From JANQOH01 sp965243325 (lineage in GTDB: Bacteria > Pseudomonadota > Alphaproteobacteria > UBA7887): a DNA stretch of 64,000 bases. The position numbers were made by a program, and so were the translations under genes. A model generated the notes under the pieces. The model was not told the DNA's origin. It ran no database searches and saw nothing but the letters and a program-made list of their open reading frames with translations. The stretch spans positions 1,240,001-1,304,000 of the forward strand of contig CBDEUQ010000003.1 of NCBI GenBank assembly GCA_965243325.1. The letters run 5' to 3'. This document shows, piece by piece, positions 1 through 9,119 of this stretch (positions are counted from its first letter, which is position 1; each line of letters opens with the position of its first letter).

Positions 1-1196
1 TGCGGCTGCGCGTCGCCGATGCCGAGGCGCAGGCCTGGCTCGACGCCTTCTGGCGCGACCCGATCACCGACATGCGGCGCAACCTGCCGCGCATGATGCG
101 CGAGCTGGCCCTGTTCGGCGAGCAGTGCTGGCCGGTCTTCGCCGATCCGGAGTCGGGCCACGTCCGCCTGGGCTATCTCGACCCGGCGCGGATCGAGACC
201 GTGGTCTGCGACCCCGACAACGCGGCGCAGCCGATCGGCGTGGTGACGCGGCGCGACCGCAAGGGCCACGCCCGCCGCTACCGCACCGTCGTCGCCGGCC
301 CCGAGAGCGTGTTCGCGGCGCCGGCGCGCGCCATCCGCGAGACCATGCGGAGCGGCGAGGCGTTCTTCTTCCGCCGCAACAGCCTGATGGGGGCGGCGCG
401 CGGGCGCTCCGATCTGCTCGCGGCGACCGACTGGCTCGACGCCTACGAGCGCTTTCTCCAGGGCGAGGCCGACCGCGCCGACTTCCTGCGCGCCTTCGTC
501 TGGGACGTGACGCTGGCGGGCGCCGACGCCGACGACGTGGCGCGGCGGGCGCGCGAGATCGCGGCGCCGGCGCCGGGCACGGTGCGGGTGCACAACGAAG
601 CCGAGCGCTGGACGGCGCTCAGCCCCGGCCTGGGCGGCGAGGACGCGGGCGCCACGGCGCGCCTGCTGCGCAACCACATGCTCTCCGGCTTTGGCTGGCC
701 GGAACACTGGTTCGGCGGCGGCGGCGACGTGAACCGAGCCACCGCCGCCGAGATGGGCGAGCCGGCGTTCAAGAGCCTGGCGATGCGCCGGCGCGAATGG
801 ACGGCGATCCTCGAGGAGGTGGCGGCCTACGTCGTCCGCCGCCGGCTCGATCCGTCCGCGAGCTCGGCGGACGGCTCCGACCTCGGCGCGGACCTCACGC
901 CGGCCGTCGAGTGGCCGGAGACGGCGGTGCGCGACGCGGCGCGCCACGCCTCGGCGCTCTCCGAGGTCGCCGCCGCCGCGACCGCCGCCGCCGACCGCGG
1001 CCTGCTGCGCGAGGAGACGGCGCTCAAGCTGATCCGCGCCGTCGCCGAACCCCTCGGCGTCGCCTTCGACCCCGCCTCCGAGCTCGCCGCCGCGCGCGAG
1101 GAAGCGGCGCGCAGGGGCGGGCGTGGACAGGGTGGCGAGGGGGAGGAGCGACACGAGGCGGTTCGAAACGCTGCACCGCCGGGCAATTTCACCTGA
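1..1196 (+). CDS. Phage portal-like protein, 5' end outside the window
   Basis: The reading frame is open from base 3, so the gene enters from the left. The first Met inside the window is at 72, but coding sense clearly begins earlier. The visible part is about 398 residues. The order of an RNLPRMMRELALFGEQ-like helix, an acidic/aromatic strand region, a glycine-rich GWPEHWFGGGGDVNRATAAEM stretch (in two pieces: GWPEHWFGGGG and NRATAAEM) and an Arg-rich C-terminal helix is typical of tailed-phage and gene-transfer-agent portal proteins. Portals form the dodecameric DNA gate of the capsid. The family call comes from overall pattern, not from a catalytic motif. The C-terminal 40 residues are low-complexity Gly/Arg/Glu. 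No other phage structural gene follows, so this may be the edge of a prophage or a remnant. Confidence 0.6.
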   Translation, partial: RLRVADAEAQAWLDAFWRDPITDMRRNLPRMMRELALFGEQCWPVFADPESGHVRLGYLDPARIETVVCDPDNAAQPIGVVTRRDRKGHARRYRTVVAGPESVFAAPARAIRETMRSGEAFFFRRNSLMGAARGRSDLLAATDWLDAYERFLQGEADRADFLRAFVWDVTLAGADADDVARRAREIAAPAPGTVRVHNEAERWTALSPGLGGEDAGATARLLRNHMLSGFGWPEHWFGGGGDVNRATAAEMGEPAFKSLAMRRREWTAILEEVAAYVVRRRLDPSASSADGSDLGADLTPAVEWPETAVRDAARHASALSEVAAAATAAADRGLLREETALKLIRAVAEPLGVAFDPASELAAAREEAARRGGRGQGGEGEERHEAVRNAAPPGNFT

Positions 1197-1211
1197 CGCT
1201 CGAGTCACCTC

Positions 1212-1256
1212 TTGACAAGATTGTATAAATCGTTACCAATCAGGTAACGATTTATA
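1212..1256 (+). promoter_or_regulatory. Promoter and operator of the higBA-like pair
   Basis: A TTGACA box lies at 1212-1217. Immediately downstream is a perfect inverted repeat: arms of 14 bases at 1224-1237 and 1243-1256 (TATAAATCGTTACC and its complement) separated by AATCA. The palindrome fills the space where the -10 box and transcription start should be, 9 bases before the toxin start codon. Autorepression by the antitoxin or toxin-antitoxin complex at such a palindrome is the rule for HigBA-type operons; here it is inferred from position and symmetry. Confidence 0.75.
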
Positions 1257-1264
1257 AAAAACGT

Positions 1265-1600
1265 ATGGATATCGCCTTCCGTACTCGCAAGCTCGAAAAG
1301 GCCTTCAACGCGGCGGACGCCCTTCAGAAGACCTACGGGGCGAGGATGGCGAGAACCGTCATGCTACGGATGGCGGTACTCAGGGCGGCACCCAGCCTGG
1401 CGGTCGTGCCAACGACCCCGCCGGACAGACGGCATCAGCTCAGCGGCGATCGGGACGAACAGTTCGCGGTCGATCTCGTTCACCCGCATCGACTTGTCTT
1501 CAAAGTCAATCACGAACCGGTCCCACGCAAAGACGATGGAGGGATAGACGCCGAACGGGTGACAGCGATCACGGTCCTCGACGTGGTCGACTATCACTGA
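1265..1600 (+). CDS. HigB/RelE-superfamily toxin
   Basis: The 111-residue protein starts MDIAFRTRKLEKAF and contains PTTPPDRRHQLSG, FAVDLVHPHRLVF and a C-terminal TAITVLDVVDYH. This is the fold pattern of plasmid-maintenance killer proteins of the RelE/HigB group, ribosome-dependent mRNA endonucleases. Length fits the family. The gene is followed after 14 bases by its partner, whose Shine-Dalgarno (GGAGG) overlaps the stop region, so the two are one transcription unit. There is no clear Shine-Dalgarno before this ATG; the message may be leaderless or nearly so given the promoter distance. The catalytic role is inferred from family. Confidence 0.8.
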   Translation: MDIAFRTRKLEKAFNAADALQKTYGARMARTVMLRMAVLRAAPSLAVVPTTPPDRRHQLSGDRDEQFAVDLVHPHRLVFKVNHEPVPRKDDGGIDAERVTAITVLDVVDYH

Positions 1601-1614
1601 CGGAGGACGGACAA

Positions 1615-2715
1615 ATGGCCACGGCGACCAACCGATTCAGCCCGGACTATGCGGTTCCGCCCGGATGGGTTCTCCGGGAACGCCTGGAGGCCGAAGGAAT
1701 TTCGCACGCCGAGTTTGCGCGGCGTTGCGGTCGTTCACCGAAGTTGATCAGTGAGTTGGTCGCGGGCAAGGCGCCTCTCGAACCGGCAACCGCGCTCCAA
1801 TTCGAAAAGGTGCTCGGTGTCGATGCCCGTATCTGGATCGGGATCGAATCCGACTATCGGCTTCGTCGGGCGCGTGATGCCGAAGCTCGAGACGCCGCCG
1901 CTTCGGCGGAGTGGATCGCGGCCTTCCCGATCCGGGACCTTGAGAGGCGCGGCTGTTTCGAGCGCCCGGAATCGGACGTCGATGCCGTATCCAAGCTGCT
2001 CGCGTTCTTTCGCGTGGGTTCCATCGCCGCCTGGAATGCCCGGTACGGGCTCGCCAACGCGGCCTACCGCCATTCCCCAAGCTTCAAGAGCAATGAGGCG
2101 GCATTGGCCACCTGGCTACGGCTCGGCGAATTGAAAGCCGAAAGCCAGGATTGTGCGGAATACAGCGAGGGCCGGTTCAAGCGCGCGGTGCGGGGCGTCC
2201 GGGGCTTGACGCGCAAGCCGATCGTCGAGGCTTTGGGGCAGGCGGCGAGACTGTGCAACGAGGCGGGGGTTGCGCTGGTACTGGTACGACCCTTGCCGAG
2301 AACGGCGCTCAGCGGCGCGGCCTGGTGGCCGTCACCCGGGAAGGCGGTTATCCAGTTGACCGCTCGATACAAGTCGGACGACCATCTCTGGTTCACTTTC
2401 TTTCACGAGGCGGCGCACATTCTGCTTCACAGCAAGAAGGGCATTTTCGTCGACGAGGCCCACGGCGGCGACGCGGAATTGGAAGCGGAAGCCAACGAGT
2501 GGGCGTCCAACGTTCTGATTCCGCGCCGGGCCTGGCAGCAGTTGGTCAACGCGGCGCCGCGCAGCGCGCATGTCGTCAAAGCCTTCGCCGAAGCGCAAGG
2601 CATTGCGCCGGGCATCGTCGTCGGCATGCTCCAGCACAAGGGCGTCATTCCGTGGTCGCATCTGAACGGGCTCAAGGTCCGGCTGGCCTGGAGAACGCGG
2701 ACAGGGCGGCCGTAG
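1615..2715 (+). CDS. HigA-type antitoxin with XRE HTH and ImmA/IrrE peptidase domain
   Basis: 366 residues. The N terminus (about 15-75) is an XRE helix-turn-helix (FARRCGRSPKLISELVAGK) of the HigA/VapI kind, which should bind the upstream palindrome. The C-terminal half has a metallopeptidase signature HEAAHILLH (HExxH) followed about 30 residues later by EANEWASNVLIP, the pattern of ImmA/IrrE (COG2856) zinc peptidases that cleave repressors. Plain HigA antitoxins are about 100 residues, so this is a long fused form. A GGAGG Shine-Dalgarno lies 7-12 bases before the ATG. The peptidase might regulate antitoxin turnover or a third partner; that is inference. Confidence 0.85.
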   Translation: MATATNRFSPDYAVPPGWVLRERLEAEGISHAEFARRCGRSPKLISELVAGKAPLEPATALQFEKVLGVDARIWIGIESDYRLRRARDAEARDAAASAEWIAAFPIRDLERRGCFERPESDVDAVSKLLAFFRVGSIAAWNARYGLANAAYRHSPSFKSNEAALATWLRLGELKAESQDCAEYSEGRFKRAVRGVRGLTRKPIVEALGQAARLCNEAGVALVLVRPLPRTALSGAAWWPSPGKAVIQLTARYKSDDHLWFTFFHEAAHILLHSKKGIFVDEAHGGDAELEAEANEWASNVLIPRRAWQQLVNAAPRSAHVVKAFAEAQGIAPGIVVGMLQHKGVIPWSHLNGLKVRLAWRTRTGRP

Positions 2716-2944
2716 GGGAAGAGGCACGAGGAAGCCAACGCTGCCGGCCGACCGTCCGGCCTTCCGGCTGAGCGCCGTACGGCACCGGTTCGCGTTGGAC
2801 GACCGCGCCACCCGGCGGCCGCGGAAGGGCGGGACGTATTTTGATGTTCGCCAATGACGTACAAACCGGTTTGCGACTCGCCAAACCGGGATAAGCGATC
2901 GACAAGCGTTTCGATCCAGTACGGCCGCGCCCAGAACCTCTGAG

Positions 2945-5900
2945 CTACGCGCGCCGTTGGGCGGCGCGGTCGTCGAGCGGGTGCTCGAGGTGGTTCACCA
3001 TCTCGTACGGGCACACCTGCCAGAACTTGCCGATCTCGCGATCCCAGTCGGCGAGCAGGGTCTGGGCGAAGCGCGAGCCGGTCTGCTGCGCGTGCTCGCT
3101 CGCCAGCGCGTGCAGCGTCTCGTGCCAGTGGCGGCTCGCGATGCGCTGCCAGAGCACGGTCTGGGCGTTGACCCGCCGCTCGAAGCTCGCGTCGGAATCG
3201 TAGACGAACGCCATGCCGCCGGTCATGCCGGCGCCGAAATTATCGCCGACGGGGCCGAGGATCGCGGCGACGCCGCCAGTCATGTATTCGCAGCCGTTCG
3301 CGCCGCACCCCTCGACGACCGCGGTGGCGCCCGAGTTGCGCACACAGAACCGCTCGCCGGCCTGGCCGGCGGCAAACAGCCGGCCGGCGGTGGCGCCGTA
3401 GAGCACGGTGTTGCCGATGATCGTGTTCTCGTTCGACACCAGCGGGCTCGACGTGGCCGGGCGGACGACGATCGTGCCGCCGGAGAGCCCCTTGCCGACG
3501 TAGTCGTTGGCGTCGCCGAAGACCTCGAGCTTGAGCCCGCGCACCGCCCAGGCGCCGAGCGACTGGCCGGCCGAGCCGCGCAGGCGCACCGTGATGTGGC
3601 CGGGCTGGAGCCTGTCCATGCCGAAGCGCCGCACGATGTTCGACGACAGCCGCGTGCCGATCGCCCGCTGCGTGTTGCGGATGTTGTAGGCGAGCTGCAT
3701 CTTCTCGCCGTCGGTGAACAGCGCCCGCGCGTCCTTGACCATCTGCGCGTCGAGGGTGTCGGGAACGGCGTTGCGCGTGGCGATGGTGCTGATGCGGCCT
3801 TCCGACCCGGGGTCGGCCTGGACCAGGAGCGGGTTCAGGTCGAGATCGTCGAGATGCGCGTTGCCGCGGCTGACCTGGTGCAGCAGGTCGGTACGCCCGA
3901 TCACCTCGTCGAGCGTGCGCGCGCCGAGGCCGGCGAGGATCTCGCGCACCTCCTCGGCCAGGAAGCTGAACAGATTGACCACCTTTTCCGGCGTGCCGGA
4001 GAAGTGCTCGCGCAGCTTCGGATTCTGCGTGCAGACGCCGACGGGGCAGGTGTTGGAGTGGCACTGGCGCACCATGATGCACCCCATGGCGACCAGCGCC
4101 GCGGTGCCGATGCCGTATTCCTCGGCGCCGAGCAGCGCCGCGATGACCACGTCGCGGCCGGTCTTCAGGCCGCCGTCCACGCGCAGCTTCACGCGGTGGC
4201 GCAGCCGGTTGAGCGTCAGCACCTGGTTGACCTCGGCGAGGCCGATCTCCCACGGCATGCCGGCGTAGCGAATCGAGCTCTGCGGGCTGGCGCCGGTGCC
4301 GCCGCAGTGGCCCGAGATCAGGATCGTGTCGGCGCTCGCCTTGGCCACCCCGGCGGCGATCGTGCCGATGCCGGTGCGCGCGACGAGCTTCACGCACACG
4401 CGGGCGTCGGGGTTGATCTGCTTGAGGTCGTAGATGAGCTGCGCCAGGTCCTCGATCGAGTAGATGTCGTGGTGCGGCGGCGGCGAGATCAGCGTCACGC
4501 CGGGAGTCGAGTGCCGGAGGCGCGCGATATCGGGCGACACCTTGAAGCCCGGGAGTTGGCCGCCCTCGCCGGGCTTGGCGCCCTGCGCCATCTTGATCTC
4601 GATCTCCTGGCAGTTGTTGAGGTAGTCGGCGGTCACGCCGAAGCGGCCGGAGGCGACCTGCTTGATCGCCGAGCACGCGTTGTCGCCGTTGGCGTAGGGC
4701 ACGTAGCGTTCGGCGCCCTCGCCGCCCTCGCCCGAATCCGACTTGGCGCCGATGCGGTTCATGGCGATCGACAGCGTCTCGTGCGCCTCCGGCGACAGCG
4801 CGCCGAGAGAAATGCCCGGCGCCACCATGCGCCGGCGGATGTCGGTGATCGACTCGACCTCCTCCAGCGGCGTCGGCTCGTCGGCGCGGCTGAAGTCCAG
4901 CAGGTCGCGAAGCGCGATCGGCGGCAGCTTCGCCACGCCCTCGGTGTAGGCGCGGTAGGTGGCGTAGGAATCGTTGGCGACCGCGCGCTGGAGGCCGTGC
5001 ATCAGGCGGCCGTCGAAGGCGTGCGCCTCGCCGCCGTGACGGTAGCGATAGATGCCGCCGACGGGCAGCATGGTGACGCCCTCGGTCACGGCGCGCCGGT
5101 GCTGGGCCGCGACCATGTGCTGGATGCCGCCGAGACCGATCCCCGAAATCCGCGACGGCATGCCGGGGAAGAACCGCGCCACCAGCGTCCGCGACAGGCC
5201 GAGCGCCTCGAAGTTGTAGCCGCCGCGATAGGAGCTGAGCACCGAGATGCCCATCTTCGACATGACCTTGAGAATGCCGTTGTCCACGGCGCGCTTGTAG
5301 GAGTGGAGCGCGGCGTCGAGGGTCTTGCCCGGCAGCAGGCCGCGACGGTGGCGGTCGGCGATCGTCTCCTGCGCGAGGTAGGCGTTGACGGTCGTCGCGC
5401 CGACGCCGATGAGCACCGAGAAATAGTGGACGTCCATGCATTCGGCGCTGCGCACGTTGATCGACGCGTAGGTGCGCAGGCTCTCGCGGACGAGGTGCGC
5501 ATGGACGCCGCCGGCGGCGAGGATCATCGGGATCGGCGCGCGTCGGGGGCCGACGTTCTCGTCCGACAGGATCAGATGCTCGCAGCCGCCGCGCACCGCG
5601 TCCTCGGCGGTGCGGCAGACGCCCTCGACCGCTTCCGACAGGGCGTTCGGGCCGGCGGCCGGGTCGAAGGTGCAGTCGATGGCGCTCGCCCGCCGCCCCA
5701 TGTAGGCGCGCATGGCGGCGAACTCGCCGTTGGTCAGCACCGGCGATTCGAGCTGCAGCAGACGGGTCTGCTCGGCCGAGCGCTCGAGCACGTTGCCGAG
5801 GTTGCCGAGCCGCGTCTTCAGCGTCATCACGCGCCGCTCGCGCAGCGAGTCGATCGGCGGGTTGGTCACCTGACTGAAATTCTGGCGCAGAAAGTGGTGC

Positions 5901-7441
5901 AGGCCGCGGTAGTTGCTCGACAGCACCGCCATGGGCACGTCGTCGCCCATCGAGCCCAGGGCCTCCTTGCCGTCCTCCACCATCGGCTGCAGGATCATCT
6001 CGATCTCTTCCAGCGACCAGCCGAACAGGACCTGGCGGCGGCGCAGCTCGTCGGCCGACAGCGCCTGCTCCTCGCTCCGGCGGTTCTCGATGAGGCTGTC
6101 GAGGGGCATGATCGAGCGCACCCAGGCGCCGTAGGGCGCCCCGCCGGCGACGAGGTCCTTCAGCTCGGCGTCGTGAAGCAGCTGGCCAGCGCCGAGGTCG
6201 ACGCCGATCATCTTGCCGGGGCCGAGCCGGCCCTTCTCGACCACGTCCACCTCGCGCAGCGGCACCATGCCGGTTTCCGAACCGACGATCAGCAGGCCGT
6301 CGCGCGTCACCGCGTAGCGCATCGGGCGCAGGCCGTTGCGGTCCATGCCGCCGACGATCCAGCGGCCGTCGGTCGCGGCGACCGCCGCCGGACCGTCCCA
6401 CGGCTCCATGACGCAGTTGGCGTAGCTGTAGAGCGCGCGGTGCGCGTCGGGCACCGACTCGCTGTCCTCCCACGATTCCGGGATCATCAGCACCTGCGCC
6501 TCGGGCACGCTGCGCCCGGCGCGCACGAGCACCTCGAACACCGCGTCCAGCGCCGCGGAATCGGAGCTGCCGTCCTGGACGATCGGCTTCAGGTCCTCGA
6601 TGCGGTCGCCGAACGCGTCCGCCGCCATGCGCGTCTCGTGCGCCCGGGTCCAGCCGACGTTGCCGAGCAGGGTGTTGATCTCGCCGTTGTGGGCCAGCAC
6701 CCGGAAGGGCTGGGCGAGCTTCCAGGTCGGGAAGGTGTTGGTCGAATAGCGCTGGTGGAAGATGGCGAAGTTGGAGACGAACCGGCGGTCGCGGAGGTCG
6801 GGATAGAAGTCGTCGATGTGTTCGGCGAGGAACATGCCCTTGTAGATGACCGAGCGGCAGCTCAGCGAGCAGATGTAGAAGTCGGTGATGTGCAGCGCCA
6901 GCACCGCCTTCTCGATGCGCCGCCGGATGACGTAGAGGTCCAGCTCGAAGCGGTCGTCGTCGGCGCCGCGGTCGTTGGCGATCATGATCTGCTCGATCTC
7001 GGGCCGCGTCGCCAGCGCCTTCTCGCCGATGGCGCCGGCGTTCACCGGCACCTGGCGCCAGCCGTAGATCGAATAGCCGAAATTGAGGATCTCGGTCTCG
7101 ACGATGACGCGGCACGTTTCCTGCGCGCCGAGGTCGGTGCGCGGCAGGAAGACCATGCCGACCGCGAGGCGGCCGCCGCGCGCCTCGTGCCCGGTGTTGG
7201 TGATGTGCTGCTCGAAGAAGTCCTGCGGAATCTGCACGTGGATTCCGGCGCCGTCGCCGGTCTTGCCGTCGGCGTCGACGGCGCCGCGGTGCCACACCGC
7301 CTTGAGCGCGGCGATTCCGGCCTCGACGACGTCGCGCCGCGCTTCGCCGTCGACGGCCGCGATGAAGCCGACGCCGCAGGCGTCGTGCTCGTCGGCCGGA
7401 CGGTAGAGGCCCCTCTTCGCGAGACGCGCACGGTCGTTCAT
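2945..7441 (-). CDS. gltB: Glutamate synthase (NADPH) large subunit
   Basis: 1498 residues, the usual size for the GOGAT alpha chain. The chosen start is the ATG at 7441, preceded by a strong GGAGG; the frame is open further upstream but that part overlaps gltD and does not look like GltB. Cys22 in DACGVGF is the expected N-terminal nucleophile after propeptide removal (class II glutamine amidotransferase). Around residue 1120, CIMVRQCHSNTCPVGVC supplies the three cysteines of the [3Fe-4S] cluster. The FMN-binding barrel precedes it and a GXGXG beta-helix domain closes the protein. It converts glutamine plus 2-oxoglutarate to two glutamates with electrons passed from GltD. The gene lies 20 bases downstream of gltD in the same operon. 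Confidence 0.97.
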   Translation of the reverse strand: MNDRARLAKRGLYRPADEHDACGVGFIAAVDGEARRDVVEAGIAALKAVWHRGAVDADGKTGDGAGIHVQIPQDFFEQHITNTGHEARGGRLAVGMVFLPRTDLGAQETCRVIVETEILNFGYSIYGWRQVPVNAGAIGEKALATRPEIEQIMIANDRGADDDRFELDLYVIRRRIEKAVLALHITDFYICSLSCRSVIYKGMFLAEHIDDFYPDLRDRRFVSNFAIFHQRYSTNTFPTWKLAQPFRVLAHNGEINTLLGNVGWTRAHETRMAADAFGDRIEDLKPIVQDGSSDSAALDAVFEVLVRAGRSVPEAQVLMIPESWEDSESVPDAHRALYSYANCVMEPWDGPAAVAATDGRWIVGGMDRNGLRPMRYAVTRDGLLIVGSETGMVPLREVDVVEKGRLGPGKMIGVDLGAGQLLHDAELKDLVAGGAPYGAWVRSIMPLDSLIENRRSEEQALSADELRRRQVLFGWSLEEIEMILQPMVEDGKEALGSMGDDVPMAVLSSNYRGLHHFLRQNFSQVTNPPIDSLRERRVMTLKTRLGNLGNVLERSAEQTRLLQLESPVLTNGEFAAMRAYMGRRASAIDCTFDPAAGPNALSEAVEGVCRTAEDAVRGGCEHLILSDENVGPRRAPIPMILAAGGVHAHLVRESLRTYASINVRSAECMDVHYFSVLIGVGATTVNAYLAQETIADRHRRGLLPGKTLDAALHSYKRAVDNGILKVMSKMGISVLSSYRGGYNFEALGLSRTLVARFFPGMPSRISGIGLGGIQHMVAAQHRRAVTEGVTMLPVGGIYRYRHGGEAHAFDGRLMHGLQRAVANDSYATYRAYTEGVAKLPPIALRDLLDFSRADEPTPLEEVESITDIRRRMVAPGISLGALSPEAHETLSIAMNRIGAKSDSGEGGEGAERYVPYANGDNACSAIKQVASGRFGVTADYLNNCQEIEIKMAQGAKPGEGGQLPGFKVSPDIARLRHSTPGVTLISPPPHHDIYSIEDLAQLIYDLKQINPDARVCVKLVARTGIGTIAAGVAKASADTILISGHCGGTGASPQSSIRYAGMPWEIGLAEVNQVLTLNRLRHRVKLRVDGGLKTGRDVVIAALLGAEEYGIGTAALVAMGCIMVRQCHSNTCPVGVCTQNPKLREHFSGTPEKVVNLFSFLAEEVREILAGLGARTLDEVIGRTDLLHQVSRGNAHLDDLDLNPLLVQADPGSEGRISTIATRNAVPDTLDAQMVKDARALFTDGEKMQLAYNIRNTQRAIGTRLSSNIVRRFGMDRLQPGHITVRLRGSAGQSLGAWAVRGLKLEVFGDANDYVGKGLSGGTIVVRPATSSPLVSNENTIIGNTVLYGATAGRLFAAGQAGERFCVRNSGATAVVEGCGANGCEYMTGGVAAILGPVGDNFGAGMTGGMAFVYDSDASFERRVNAQTVLWQRIASRHWHETLHALASEHAQQTGSRFAQTLLADWDREIGKFWQVCPYEMVNHLEHPLDDRAAQRRA

Positions 7442-7461
7442 GGCCCCCTCCTGCCCTCCCT

Positions 7462-8895
7462 TCACGCCGCGGCGCGGCCGCCCGCCGCAGCTTCGAGGTA
7501 GCGGTGGATCGACGCCGCAGCGTCGCGCCCGTCGCGGATCGCCCACACCACGAGCGATGCCCCGCGCACGATGTCGCCGGCGGCGAAGACGCCGTCGAGG
7601 TTCGTCATCAGCGACCGCGGGTCGGTCTTGATGGTTCCCCACCGGGTCACTTCGAGCCCGGGCTGGCCGAACAGCCGCGGCAGGTCTTCGGCGTCGAAGC
7701 CGAGCGCCTTGACGACGAGGTCGGCCTCGATCGTGTACTGGCCGCCGCCGACGGGAACCGGAGTCTGGCGGCCGGACGAGTCGGCGGTGCCGAGCCGCAT
7801 CGGCTGCGCCCGCACGCCGGCGACCGCGCCGTTGCCGATGAACGCCTCGGGCGCGGTGAGCCAGACGAACTCGACGCCCTCTTCCTCGGCGTGCCGCACC
7901 TCGCGCATCGACCCCGGCATGTTGGCGCGGTCGCGGCGGTAGACGCACTTGACCGTCCGCGCGCCCTGACGCACCGCCGTGCGCACGCAGTCCATCGCCG
8001 TGTCGCCGCCGCCGACCACGACCACCCGCTTGCCGGCGGCGTCGAGCGCGCCCGAGTCGAAGGCCGGCACCGCGTCGCCGAGGCCCTTGCGGTTGCTGGC
8101 GACGAGATAGTCGAGCGCGGCGACGACGTTATCGAGGCCGACGCCCGGCACCCTGATGTCGCGCTCGCGGTAGACTCCCGTGGCGACGAGGACCGCGTCG
8201 TGGCGCGTGCGCAGCGTCTCGAAGGGGAGACCGCGGCCGATCTCGCATTCGGTATGGAAGACGATGCCGCCTTCCGCCAGCAGCGCGTGCCGGCGTTGGA
8301 CGATGTGCTTCTCGAGCTTGAAGTTGGGGATGCCGTAGATCAGGAGGCCGCCCACGCGGTCGTAGCGGTCGTAGACGTGCACGCGATAGCCGAGGCGGCG
8401 CAACTGCTCCGCCGCCGCCATCCCGCCCGGGCCGGCGCCGACGATGCCGACCGACTGTCCGCGTTCGAGCGCCGGCGCCGGCGGCCGCACCCAGCCGCGC
8501 TCGAACGCCGTGTCCGTGATATAGCGTTCGACGGTGCCGATGGTGACGGTTCCGTGGCCGGCCTGCTCGATGACGCAGTTGCCTTCGCAGAGCCGGTCCT
8601 GCGGGCAGATGCGGCCGCAGACCTCCGGCATGTTGTTGGTCGCGGCGGCGACTTCGTACGCCTCTTCCAGCCGGCCCTCGGCGGTCAGCATCAGCCAGTC
8701 GGGAATGTTGTTGTGGAGCGGGCAATGCACCTGGCAGAACGGCACGCCGCACTGCGAGCAGCGCGAAGCCTGCTCGGCGGCGCGCTCGGCGACGACCTCG
8801 CGGTAGATCTCGTCGAAGCTCGCGCGCCGGCGCCCGGCATCGTGCTTGTCCGGCATCTCGCGCGCGACGTCGACGAATCTGAGCATGCTGGTCAT
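7462..8895 (-). CDS. gltD: Glutamate synthase (NADPH) small subunit
   Basis: 477 residues, normal for GltD. The N-terminal ferredoxin-like part has two cysteine clusters (CSQCGVPFCQVHCP and CGRICPQDRLCEGNC) for [4Fe-4S] centres. An FAD-binding GAGPGG lies at about residue 150, and an NADPH site GGGDTAMDC at about 290. It passes electrons from NADPH to GltB. It is first in the gltD-gltB operon. The ATG at 8895 gives MTSMLRF; the ATG three codons in is equally possible. Nothing unusual was seen. Confidence 0.96.
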   Translation of the reverse strand: MTSMLRFVDVAREMPDKHDAGRRRASFDEIYREVVAERAAEQASRCSQCGVPFCQVHCPLHNNIPDWLMLTAEGRLEEAYEVAAATNNMPEVCGRICPQDRLCEGNCVIEQAGHGTVTIGTVERYITDTAFERGWVRPPAPALERGQSVGIVGAGPGGMAAAEQLRRLGYRVHVYDRYDRVGGLLIYGIPNFKLEKHIVQRRHALLAEGGIVFHTECEIGRGLPFETLRTRHDAVLVATGVYRERDIRVPGVGLDNVVAALDYLVASNRKGLGDAVPAFDSGALDAAGKRVVVVGGGDTAMDCVRTAVRQGARTVKCVYRRDRANMPGSMREVRHAEEEGVEFVWLTAPEAFIGNGAVAGVRAQPMRLGTADSSGRQTPVPVGGGQYTIEADLVVKALGFDAEDLPRLFGQPGLEVTRWGTIKTDPRSLMTNLDGVFAAGDIVRGASLVVWAIRDGRDAAASIHRYLEAAAGGRAAA

Positions 8896-9119
8896 TCAGC
8901 CGGTTGTCCTTCCCCTCTCCACCGCCGCCATGCCGGGCTCCGTGCCCGGACCGAGAATAGCCGACCCGCCCCATGCCGGCCAGAAAAAACGTCTATTTAT
9001 GACAGTTATATTGACCTATATGGAGGATCGTTGCCGCCGGCGCGCGCCGGCGTTCCGGTATCACAAGAGCTCGCCCCATGAAATAGTATCGGATCGGTAC
9101 TAAATCGAGCACCGCATCG
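8896..9119. promoter_or_regulatory. Divergent promoter region between gltD and uppP
   Basis: A 224-base non-coding stretch between two divergent genes. It is locally AT-rich at about 8986-9022 (TCTATTTATGACAG, TATATTGACCTATATGG), which is where promoters for one or both genes would be expected. A GC palindrome (GCCGGCGCGCGCCGGC) lies near 9037-9052. No specific regulator site was recognised. Confidence 0.4.

Noticed and set aside
2957..7501. Plus-strand open frame of 1514 codons
   Set aside because: It is antisense to gltB, a clear gene, and its product is His/Arg/Asp-rich without any family pattern; long antisense frames are expected at this GC content.
7441..7948. Longer gltB start at 7948
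   Set aside because: That extension overlaps gltD, is Arg-rich, and would bury the Cys nucleophile; the ATG at 7441 has a strong Shine-Dalgarno.
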